Assembly: GCA_050012355.1 (NCBI GenBank)
Contig: JBEKHI010000168.1
Location: 1-16,687 of the forward strand
Direction: 5' to 3'
DNA: 16,687 bases
From: JBEKHI01 sp050012355
GTDB taxonomy: Bacteria; Actinomycetota; Actinomycetes; Streptosporangiales; Streptosporangiaceae
A program made the translations under genes and the position numbers. How positions within the stretch are numbered: position 1 is the stretch's first letter; every line of letters starts with the position of its first letter. This document shows, one piece after another, positions 8,115-14,462 of this stretch. Under the pieces are notes generated by a model. That model was not told the DNA's origin. It did not search any database and saw only the letters and a program-made list of their open reading frames with translations.

Positions 8115-8121
8115 AACAATC

Positions 8122-9150
8122 ATGACCGCCTCCCCAGACGCTGCCGGGTCGCGTGCCGACACCGACCAGCTGCCCGCTGTGACCGCGCCCACCGAGCAGC
8201 GGAATCCGAGCACCACCGATATCGACCTGCTGCCGACCGTAGCCGTGCTCGAATTGCTGCACGCGGAAGACGAGCGCGTCCCCGCCGCGGTGCGGCCGGC
8301 CCTTGGCCCGCTGGCCGTGGTGGTGGACGAGGCGGCTGAGCGCATCCGCCGCGGCGGCCGAGTGCACTACTTCGGGGCCGGCTCGTCCGGGCGGATCGCG
8401 GTGCTCGACGCGGCGGAGCTGATGCCGACGTTCGGCCTCGCGCCGGGGGTCGTCATCGCGCACCTGGCCGGCGGCGAGCAGGCGATTCAGCGCGCGGTGG
8501 AGGACGCGGAGGACGACGAGGCGCGCGGCGCTCAGGAGGCCGCCGCCAGCGTGACCGGGGCGGACCTGGTCCTCGGGCTGAGTGCCAGCGGGAGCACGCC
8601 GTACGTGGCGGGCGCGCTAGCCACCGCCAGCGGGCTGGGCGCGTTCACCGCGGTCGCGACCTGCAACCCGGACTCGCGGCTACTGGCGCTCGCCCAGGTC
8701 CCGATTGTCGCCGATACCGGCCCGGAGGCCATCGCGGGCTCCACCAGGCTCAAGGCCACCTCGGCGTTCAAGCTCATACTCAACGGCTTCTCCACCGCGC
8801 TGATGATCCGGCTGGGCAAGACGTACTCCAACCTCATGGTGGAGGTCGCCGCGACGAATTCCAAGCTCCGGACGCGGAAGGTGCGGATCCTCGTTGACGC
8901 CACCGGTGCGGATGAGGCAACCTGCGGAGCGGCGCTCGCGCGAGCAGACGGAGAGCTTCGCCCGGCGCTGGTCGCGTTGCTTGGCGGCGTCGATGTGCCG
9001 ACGGCGCGACGAGCGATCGAGGAGTCGGGCGGTGTGGTGCGTGACGCCCTCACCAGGCTCAACGCGCTGTTACGGTTGCGTAAAGAAATGCCCAGGTCGG
9101 ACGGTTTATCCGTAAGATCTTTACATGGCCAGGGGGCGGCCGGAAAGTAA
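8122..9150 (+). CDS. murQ: N-acetylmuramic acid 6-phosphate etherase
   Basis: Cytoplasmic SIS-fold lyase of 342 aa that converts MurNAc-6-phosphate to GlcNAc-6-phosphate and D-lactate, the defining step of MurNAc catabolism. Visible signatures are TEQRNPSTTDID near the N-terminus, YFGAGSSGRIAVLDAAELMPTFG (about 83-105), AVEDAEDD, LGLSASGSTPYVAGAL, GPEAIAGSTRLKATSAFKLILNGFST and KTYSNLMVEVAATNSKL. Glu99 and Glu130 have the same 31-residue spacing as the catalytic Glu83/Glu114 of the E. coli enzyme. The start is ATG 8122; the open frame extends far upstream but only by chance. No Shine-Dalgarno precedes it, consistent with leaderless initiation. About 25 extra residues follow the usual C-terminus. 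The ABC-transporter genes begin 39 bp downstream and probably share its transcript. Confidence 0.95.
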   Translation: MTASPDAAGSRADTDQLPAVTAPTEQRNPSTTDIDLLPTVAVLELLHAEDERVPAAVRPALGPLAVVVDEAAERIRRGGRVHYFGAGSSGRIAVLDAAELMPTFGLAPGVVIAHLAGGEQAIQRAVEDAEDDEARGAQEAAASVTGADLVLGLSASGSTPYVAGALATASGLGAFTAVATCNPDSRLLALAQVPIVADTGPEAIAGSTRLKATSAFKLILNGFSTALMIRLGKTYSNLMVEVAATNSKLRTRKVRILVDATGADEATCGAALARADGELRPALVALLGGVDVPTARRAIEESGGVVRDALTRLNALLRLRKEMPRSDGLSVRSLHGQGAAGK

Positions 9151-9151
9151 C

Positions 9152-9167
9152 GCGCTGCGATCAGCGC
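9152..9167 (+). promoter_or_regulatory. Small intercistronic hairpin between murQ and the binding-protein gene
   Basis: GCGCTG-CGAT-CAGCGC is a perfect 6-bp stem with a 4-nt loop. It starts 2 nt after the murQ stop and ends 11 nt before the AAGGAG ribosome-binding site of the next gene. It could stabilise or process the transcript, or serve as a short operator. There is no U-tract, so strong termination is unlikely. Confidence 0.35.
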
Positions 9168-9189
9168 AGTGTCTAGCTAAGGAGCAACC

Positions 9190-10521
9190 ATGCCAGCGAC
9201 GAAGATCCGGCTACGGAGATCGCTGCTTGTCGGTTCACTGGCGGTCGCCGTTGCGGCGGGAACGGCCGCCTGTTCCAGCGGCGGCTCGTCCGGATCGAGC
9301 GGTGCGACGACGTTGAAGATCATCACCTGGGTGAACCAGCCGACTATCCAGGCGTTCAACACGATCGACTCCGAGTTCCACAAGAAGTACCCGAACATCA
9401 CCGTCAAGCTGCAGACGGCCGCGGACGTGAACGGCCCGTACGAGACCCTGCTGCAGCAGACCGTCGACTCCGGCAGCGCCGACATCGTCACCTCGGTGCA
9501 GCCGTTCCAGTCGCTGCCGCTGAACGCCAGCAGGTCGAACGAGACCCCGTGGCAGTTCTGGTCCACCAGCGGGGCGTTCGCGTCGCTGAACAACCAGAGT
9601 TTCCTGAAGGACTACCAGTCCTCCGCGCTCTCGGCGGAGACCTACAAGGGCCAGACCTACGGCGTGGTGTCCGGCACCTACCAAGAGGGCGTGTTCTACA
9701 ACAAGACGATCTTCAGCAAGTACCACCTGAGCGTGCCGACGACGTACAGCCAGTTCCTGGCCGAGTGCCAGACGCTGAAGTCGCACGGGGTCACGCCGCT
9801 GTTCACCGCGACCGGCGACGTCGGCCCGGTGTACTTGCAGTTCATGTACTACGAGGCCATGATCGACATGTGGTACCCGAACGCGCCGAGCGGGAACCTC
9901 TCGACTGACCTGGAAAACGGGTCCGCCAAGTGGACCGACCCGAACTTCGTGACGGCGATGAACGAGGAGAAGAACGTCGCGCAGTACCTGGAGCCGGACT
10001 ACACCGGTGTCCCGTGGGAGAGCATGCCGGGTGACTTCGCCAAGGGCGACGCTGCCATGCTGCTCGACGGGTCCTGGGACCTGGCCGCTATCCACCAGGC
10101 GAACGCCAGCACGCAGGTGGGCTTCTTCCCGCTGCCGTTCAGCAACGTCGCGGCCGACAACCAGCCGGAGGTCGGCGACAACCTCACGTTCTCGGTGCTG
10201 AACTCCTCACCGAACAAGGCAGCGGCCGAGAAGTGGCTGCAGTTCTTCTCCACGCCGTCGGTCTACGCCCAGTACGTGGAGACCACCGGCATCTCCTCCA
10301 GCCAGACCAGCGGCTCGTTCACCGGCTTCGCGGCGACGGCGATGGGCTCCTGGTTCGGCAAGGGCGTCAACCAGAACGACTTCTACCCGGTGCTCTCGCC
10401 GGACGACGGCTACTACGACCAGGAGACGTACTGGCCGGACCTGCAGCAGGAGGTCCTGGACGGCAAGATGACCGCGCAGCAGGCCGCTCAGACGTATGAG
10501 AAGGACTGGAAAACGTCGTGA
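9190..10521 (+). CDS. Sugar ABC transporter substrate-binding lipoprotein (CUT1 / family 1 type)
   Basis: A 443-aa extracellular solute-binding lipoprotein. A lipoprotein signal peptide (MPATKIRLRRSLLVGSLAVAVAAG) ends at the lipobox TAAC with Cys28, followed by a Ser/Gly-rich tether. The mature protein begins TTLKIITWVNQPTIQAFNTIDSEFHKKYPNI, a typical family 1 sugar-binding opening. Later it has GTYQEGVFYNKTIFSKY and GDFAKGDAAMLLDGSWDLAAIHQ, the hallmark 'G.aAM...G.W' block, with many exposed Trp/Tyr residues. The start is well supported by AAGGAG 5 nt upstream of the ATG. It lies between murQ and two permease genes. The ligand is inferred to be MurNAc or a MurNAc-containing saccharide; fold alone would also fit GlcNAc oligomers. 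Confidence 0.9.
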   Translation: MPATKIRLRRSLLVGSLAVAVAAGTAACSSGGSSGSSGATTLKIITWVNQPTIQAFNTIDSEFHKKYPNITVKLQTAADVNGPYETLLQQTVDSGSADIVTSVQPFQSLPLNASRSNETPWQFWSTSGAFASLNNQSFLKDYQSSALSAETYKGQTYGVVSGTYQEGVFYNKTIFSKYHLSVPTTYSQFLAECQTLKSHGVTPLFTATGDVGPVYLQFMYYEAMIDMWYPNAPSGNLSTDLENGSAKWTDPNFVTAMNEEKNVAQYLEPDYTGVPWESMPGDFAKGDAAMLLDGSWDLAAIHQANASTQVGFFPLPFSNVAADNQPEVGDNLTFSVLNSSPNKAAAEKWLQFFSTPSVYAQYVETTGISSSQTSGSFTGFAATAMGSWFGKGVNQNDFYPVLSPDDGYYDQETYWPDLQQEVLDGKMTAQQAAQTYEKDWKTS

Positions 10522-11498
10522 CGGACGTCGCCACGTCGCGGCCCGCGTCCAGGGCTAGCACCCTGGACGCGGGCCGCCGCGCGAGATGGCGGTGGCGGAG
10601 GCGTTCCCGGCTGCTTAGCCGCGGGTCGCGGGTGACGATGTGGGCCGGGGTGCTGATCGGCCTCGCCGTCTACGTCCTGTTCGGCCTGGTCCCGATGGTG
10701 GGCAACGTCGTCATCTCGTTTACGAACTACACCGCGCTGCCGAGTGCGGCGGTGAACAATGTCGGCTTCTCCAACTACAGCTCGATGTTCTCCAGCCAGA
10801 GCGCGGGCTTCGAACCGGCCGTGATCGCGACCCTGGTCTTCGTGGTAGCGGTCACGATCGGGCAGAACGCGGTCGCACTGCTGCTCGCGCACCGGCTGCA
10901 GGGCACCGGCCGCGCGGCGGCCGTTGGCCGGGTCCTGGTGTTTCTCCCGATCGCGCTCGGCGTGACCATCGTCGGCCTGGTCTGGATCCTGATCTTCAAC
11001 GCGCAGCAGGGACCGGCCGCGTCGCTGCTGTCGCTGTTCGGCGCGCACTCCGCGTTCTTCGGGTCCGATAGCTGGGCCATGCCGCTGGTCATCTTCGTGC
11101 AGATCTGGCAGAACGCCGGGTTCTCCACGCTCGTGTTCATCGGCGGTCTGCGGACGATCGACCCGCAGATCTACGAGGCGGCGGGCATGGACGGGGTGAC
11201 CGCCTGGCAGCGGCTGCGCCGGATCACGTGGCCACTGCTAGCGTCCGCCGTCACCGCCAACGTGCTGCTCGCCGTGGTCGGCGCGTTCACCACGTACAAC
11301 CTGATCTACGTGCTGACCGACGGACAGTACGGCACCCAGACGCTCGGCATGCTCGCATTCAACGAGGCATTCGGCAACTACCAGGCCAACCTCGGCTTTG
11401 GCGCCGCGGTCAGCGTCTTCCTGTTCCTCATGACCTTGATCGTGGCGCTGCCCCTGATGGCGCTGCTGCGGTACCGCGAGCGGAGGCTGCTGACATGA
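10518..11498 (+). CDS. Sugar ABC transporter permease, MalF type
   Basis: Integral membrane permease of 326 aa with about six hydrophobic segments (first about 41-64, last about 296-318). The coupling EAA loop EAAGMDGVTAWQRLRRITWPLL spans about 220-241 and is needed to contact the ABC ATPase. The GTG start at 10518 overlaps the binding-protein stop as GTGA, which suggests translational coupling. It gives a strongly basic 40-residue cytoplasmic tail (RRARWRWRRRSRLLSRGSR). An alternative start is ATG 10638 (MWAGVLIGLAVYVLFG), just before the first membrane segment, with only a weak ribosome site. The choice matters because a 17-bp perfect hairpin lies in between. Confidence 0.9.
   Translation: MTDVATSRPASRASTLDAGRRARWRWRRRSRLLSRGSRVTMWAGVLIGLAVYVLFGLVPMVGNVVISFTNYTALPSAAVNNVGFSNYSSMFSSQSAGFEPAVIATLVFVVAVTIGQNAVALLLAHRLQGTGRAAAVGRVLVFLPIALGVTIVGLVWILIFNAQQGPAASLLSLFGAHSAFFGSDSWAMPLVIFVQIWQNAGFSTLVFIGGLRTIDPQIYEAAGMDGVTAWQRLRRITWPLLASAVTANVLLAVVGAFTTYNLIYVLTDGQYGTQTLGMLAFNEAFGNYQANLGFGAAVSVFLFLMTLIVALPLMALLRYRERRLLT
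10538..10577 (+). promoter_or_regulatory. 17-bp perfect hairpin at the binding-protein/permease junction
   Basis: GCGGCCCGCGTCCAGGG (10538-10554) is exactly repeated in inverse as CCCTGGACGCGGGCCGC (10561-10577), around a 6-nt loop, CTAGCA. It begins 17 nt after the binding-protein stop and lies in the first codons of the MalF-type gene if that gene starts at 10518. A very GC-rich stem here could protect the 3' end of the binding-protein message or attenuate transcription, so that more binding protein than permease is made. E. coli malE-malF uses a different element for the same purpose. There is no U-tract. Confidence 0.7.
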
Positions 11499-12307
11499 GG
11501 CGTCCACGGCTGGTCAGCGGGGTCGCCGTCGGCGTCCTCGTGACGATCCTGTTCCTGCTGCCCGTGCTGTACGTGGTGATGCTGGCGTTCGAGACGCCGT
11601 CCCACTTCCTGAACTCACCGCTGACCCCGGGCTCGCCCGACACCCGCAACTTCAGCGGCGCCTGGAACGGCGCGGACCTCGGTGTCGAACTGCTCAACAC
11701 GATCCTCTACTCGGTGGTCGCCGCGGCGCTGTCCACGCTGCTCGGGCTGCTGATCGCGTTCCCGATCGCGCGGCGGCTGATCAGGGGGCACTCGGTGCTG
11801 TACACCACCCTGTTCGTCGGGCTGTTCCTGCCGTTCTCGGTGATCCCGCTGTTCGCCGAGGCGCGCATGCTGCACCTGTACAACAACCGGCCGGGCTACA
11901 TCCTGCTGCACGTCGAGCCGGGCCTGCCGCTCGCGGTGATCCTGCTGGTCGCGCTCATCACCTCGATACCGCGCGACCTGGACGAGGCCGCCTTCATGGA
12001 CGGCGCGGGCTACCTGTCCTACCTGGTGCGGGTGGTGATCCCGCTGACCAGGCCCGCCCTGGTCATCGCGTTCCTGTACGCGATGCTCGGGGTGTGGAAC
12101 GACATCATCGGCCCGGTGGCGCTGCTGTCCGACCCGAGCCTGTTCCCGGTGACCAGGGGAATCTACAACTTCTTCGGGTCGAACGAGAGCCAGTGGACGT
12201 TGCTGGCGGCGGGCATCGTGATCGCCAGCCTGCCAGTGGTCATCCTGTTCGTGGCCGCGCAACGGCAGATCATCAGGGCATCGGTGGCCGGGGCGATCAG
12301 GGGATAA
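11495..12307 (+). CDS. Sugar ABC transporter permease, MalG type
   Basis: Second permease subunit, 270 aa, partner of the MalF-type protein. ATG 11495 overlaps the upstream stop as ATGA, and the sequence starts with a short basic tail and a membrane segment (MRRPRLVSGVAVGVLVTILFLLPVLYVVML). An open frame continues upstream in the same phase but lies inside the malF-type gene. The conserved EAA loop is EAAFMDGAGYLSYLVRVVIPLTRPAL (about 164-189). It is followed by FLYAMLGVWNDIIGPVALL, close to the usual MalG 'F...WNDFLWPLLF' segment. Periplasmic-type loops are short. No ATPase gene follows. CUT1 systems of actinomycetes often share one MsiK-type ATPase encoded elsewhere. The 3' end overlaps the convergent regulator gene by 11 bp. 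Confidence 0.92.
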   Translation: MRRPRLVSGVAVGVLVTILFLLPVLYVVMLAFETPSHFLNSPLTPGSPDTRNFSGAWNGADLGVELLNTILYSVVAAALSTLLGLLIAFPIARRLIRGHSVLYTTLFVGLFLPFSVIPLFAEARMLHLYNNRPGYILLHVEPGLPLAVILLVALITSIPRDLDEAAFMDGAGYLSYLVRVVIPLTRPALVIAFLYAMLGVWNDIIGPVALLSDPSLFPVTRGIYNFFGSNESQWTLLAAGIVIASLPVVILFVAAQRQIIRASVAGAIRG

Positions 12308-13193
12308 CCTTGCCGCCCTTGGGGCGCCTGACCCGCTTGGCCTGCGCGGCGGTGAACGTGCGCTCGAGCGCCTCCATCGTGGCCGTGCGGTCCCGCTGGG
12401 CCAGCGTCACGAACAGGCAGTCCACCACGGTGAGCTGAGCTATCCGGCTGGTCATCGCGCCCGAGCGGAAGGCCGTCTCCCTGGCCGCGGTGAGCAGCAC
12501 GTAGTCGGCCGTCTCGGTGATCGGTGACCAGGGAAAGTTCGTGATCGCGACCGTGGTGGCGCCGTGGGACCGCGACTCGCTGAGGGCGTCGATGGTGTCG
12601 ACGGTCGTGCCGGTGTGCGAGATGCCGATCGTCACGTCGCCTGGGCTCCGCAGCGCCGCCGAGGTCATGGCCAGGTGCGCGTCCGGCCAGGCGAACGCCG
12701 GGCGGCCGATACGCTGCAGCTTCATCTGCAGGTCTCCGGCCGCGAAGCCACTCGCGCCCACCCCGTAGATGTCGATACGGTTCGCTTCGGCTAGCGCTTC
12801 GGCCACCGTGGCCAGCGTGCGGGTGTCCAGGCGGCTCGCGGTATCGGTGACCGCCGCGGCGTCGGCGTAGGCGATCTTCTTGACGATCGTCGCGGGGTCA
12901 TCGCCCGGGTCGATGTCGCCCGAGGCGGTGCCCAGGGCCGCCGCGTCGTCGTGTGCCACCGCCCCGGCCAGCGCTAGCCGCAGCTCCGGGTAGCCGTGCA
13001 GGCCGATCGCCCGGCAGAACCGGACGACGCTGGTCGCCGAGGTGCCGCAGGACCTGGCAAGCTCGGAGATGCTCTTCCAGGCCACCCCAGCCGGGTCGTC
13101 GAGCACGGCTTGTGCCACCCGCCGCTCGACCGGCGCCAGATTCGGCAGCAGAGAGCGGATTGTGATCAGAATGCCGACATCGGGCTCCGCCAT
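12297..13193 (-). CDS. MurR/RpiR-family transcriptional regulator (HTH + SIS)
   Basis: Cytoplasmic DNA-binding regulator of 298 aa. The N-terminal RpiR-type winged HTH is at about 20-78 (SISELARSCGTSATSVVRFCRAIGLHGYPELRLAL). The sugar-phosphate-binding SIS domain is at about 125-255 (IDIYGVGASGFAAGDLQMKLQRIG, then TIGISHTGTTVDTIDAL). ATG 13193 is chosen over the GTG at 13196 because AGGAGG stands 5 nt upstream of the ATG. SIS regulators next to murQ (E. coli and Bacillus MurR) respond to MurNAc-6-phosphate; that ligand is inferred here. It converges on the permease gene and ends in KRVRRPKGGKVIP. It probably controls the divergent promoter at about 8082-8121 and perhaps the operon of secreted enzymes. 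Confidence 0.92.
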   Translation of the reverse strand: MAEPDVGILITIRSLLPNLAPVERRVAQAVLDDPAGVAWKSISELARSCGTSATSVVRFCRAIGLHGYPELRLALAGAVAHDDAAALGTASGDIDPGDDPATIVKKIAYADAAAVTDTASRLDTRTLATVAEALAEANRIDIYGVGASGFAAGDLQMKLQRIGRPAFAWPDAHLAMTSAALRSPGDVTIGISHTGTTVDTIDALSESRSHGATTVAITNFPWSPITETADYVLLTAARETAFRSGAMTSRIAQLTVVDCLFVTLAQRDRTATMEALERTFTAAQAKRVRRPKGGKVIP

Positions 13194-13231
13194 CACGCCC
13201 TCCTAAGGGACGGTTATATGTCTAAGGTACC

Positions 13232-13278
13232 GGCCCCGGGGAGAATTTGGCTTCCCGGGGCCATAACCCCGGGAAGCC
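13232..13278 (-). terminator. Overlapping alternative hairpins between the PhyH and regulator genes
   Basis: GGCTTCCCGGGG (13249-13260) and CCCCGGGAAGCC (13267-13278) form a perfect 12-bp stem with a 6-nt loop. GGCCCCGGG (13232-13240) can instead pair with CCCGGGGCC (13254-13262), extended by one G-U and one A-U pair. The two stems share the middle strand and are mutually exclusive. On the minus strand this follows the PhyH stop by about 30 nt and precedes the regulator gene. It could terminate PhyH transcription or act as an attenuator for the regulator. Confidence 0.6.
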
Positions 13279-13309
13279 GTGTACAGCTCTTACTGGCGCT
13301 TACGGGCTC

Positions 13310-14185
13310 TTACGGCTTGAGCGGCGGGTTGGACGGGTCGAAGAGGTCGTGCTCCTTCAGCCACCCGTACAGCGGGGTCGAACTGGGGTAGTGGCCCCAC
13401 TGGTGGTCACCGTCGGTGTCCTTGAGGCCGCCGAGCAGCTGGCGCTGGACCGGGTTGAGCTGGTCGGCCCAGTCGCTGGTCCAGATGCCCTCGTTCTCGT
13501 CCCGGATCGCGATCCAGCGCAGCGTGTAACCGAAGAACATCGCCTTGCGGGTGATGTCCGAGTAGTTGTCCGAGCGCGCGTGCCACAGCCGCCGGTCGAA
13601 TACCACCACGTCACCGGGGTTGGCGCAGACCTCGATCGCGCCTTCCGGGTCGGGCCACTCGACGTCGCGACGCGGCGGGCCGTCAATCCAGTTCTGCATG
13701 TGTGAGCCGGGCACCACCTTGAAGTTGCCCCGGCCGGGCTCGGAGACGTCCGACAGCCAGTAGGCCAGCTTCACCGACAGCCGCGGCCGGGGATCGGTCT
13801 CGATCTCCCGGTTCTGCCGGCCGCCGTCCTGGTGCCACTCGAAGCGGAACGGCCGCTTCGACGGCAGCGGCGGGTGGACGTCGAGGTGCGAGTGATAGAC
13901 GTGCACGTTCCAGCCCAGAATTGACCAGATATAGCTGAACGTCACGGGGTGATCCAGCAGGCCAGCGGCGTCGCCGCAGTTCGCCACGGCCGACAGCTGG
14001 TGCATCGACGCGCCAGTGGCGATCGTCCCGGCGGCCTCCTGTGAGGCGTACACCCGGTCGAGCGCGTTCCGGTAGAAATCGACCTCATCGGGGCGCAGTG
14101 CGCCGCGGACGATGAGGTAGCCATCCCGGTCGAACTGCTCACGCTCCGCTGTGGACATCGGCCGGACAGCCGTGCTGTCAGACAT
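13310..14185 (-). CDS. Phytanoyl-CoA dioxygenase (PhyH)-family Fe(II)/2-oxoglutarate oxygenase
   Basis: Predicted cytoplasmic non-haem iron dioxygenase of 291 aa. ATG 14185 is chosen because GGGGAG lies a few nt upstream and the protein then begins MSDSTAVRPMSTAEREQFDRDGYLIVRGAL, the usual PhyH opening. The earlier in-frame start would add an unlikely 20-residue extension. The iron facial triad is complete: His118-x-Asp120 (FEWHQDGG) and His202 (RLWHARSDN), with Arg213 in NYSDITRKA as the 2-oxoglutarate carboxylate ligand. GRGNFKVVPGSHMQNW (about 151-166) and PGDVVVFDRRLWH also match the family. The substrate cannot be read from sequence: PhyH relatives hydroxylate acyl-CoAs, ectoine, antibiotic intermediates and others. 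No thioesterase or CoA gene is nearby. It lies upstream of, and on the same strand as, the regulator, 116 bp apart with hairpins between. Confidence 0.88.
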   Translation of the reverse strand: MSDSTAVRPMSTAEREQFDRDGYLIVRGALRPDEVDFYRNALDRVYASQEAAGTIATGASMHQLSAVANCGDAAGLLDHPVTFSYIWSILGWNVHVYHSHLDVHPPLPSKRPFRFEWHQDGGRQNREIETDPRPRLSVKLAYWLSDVSEPGRGNFKVVPGSHMQNWIDGPPRRDVEWPDPEGAIEVCANPGDVVVFDRRLWHARSDNYSDITRKAMFFGYTLRWIAIRDENEGIWTSDWADQLNPVQRQLLGGLKDTDGDHQWGHYPSSTPLYGWLKEHDLFDPSNPPLKP

Positions 14186-14344
14186 AACTCCCCTGTTCCT
14201 TGTTCGTGACCCGTACATAAAATCTACGTGTATAGACGCGAACATAGTCGGTAAAGTTGCCTAGATGCGCACGATGTAGGTAAATCTGATGAAATCCGCA
14301 GCTCAGGCTATCCCTGCGGTGCCTTGCCGAGATGATCCCCGCCC

Positions 14345-14360
14345 GTAACGGACCGGAAAC
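14345..14360 (+). promoter_or_regulatory. Candidate GlnR box upstream of glnA2
   Basis: GTAAC-GGACCG-GAAAC is an exact match to the actinobacterial GlnR half-site pair gTnAc-N6-GaAAc. It lies about 100 bp before the glnA2 start, in the 277-bp divergent gap with the PhyH gene. Only one a/b pair is perfect; the flanking positions do not add a second copy. By chance an exact match in a gap this size is unlikely (well below 1 %). The rest of the gap (14186-14344) is relatively AT-rich near the PhyH start and shows no clear promoter. Confidence 0.55.
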
Positions 14361-14462
14361 ACCGGGAAATCTCCTTCGCTGGTAGCGTGACCCGACCGCC
14401 CTCCGGGGCGCGACCGCTGACCTTGCTACTGGCAGCGCTTCACGCTGGATAGGGTGATAGTT

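Noticed and set aside
6937..8121. In-frame upstream extension of murQ (about 395 codons)
   Set aside because: It crosses the terminator hairpin and lies antisense to the serine hydrolase, has low-complexity Arg/Gly composition, and MurQ similarity begins just after ATG 8122.
9081..9125. AT-richer stretch with AAGATCTT palindrome in the murQ 3' end as a promoter for the transporter genes
   Set aside because: TAAGAT could serve as a -10 but no acceptable -35 is found 16-19 bp upstream; co-transcription with murQ is simpler.
11228..11494. Upstream extension of the MalG-type permease
   Set aside because: It lies wholly inside the MalF-type gene in another frame and is hydrophilic and Arg-rich. 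The ATGA overlap start at 11495 leads directly into the expected membrane segment.
13286..13310. Short direct repeats of GCTCTTAC/GCTTAC near the PhyH stop, considered as a possible array or attachment site
   Set aside because: Only two full and one partial 6-8-nt units, partly at the stop codon; too short and few to support a CRISPR, att site or mobile element.
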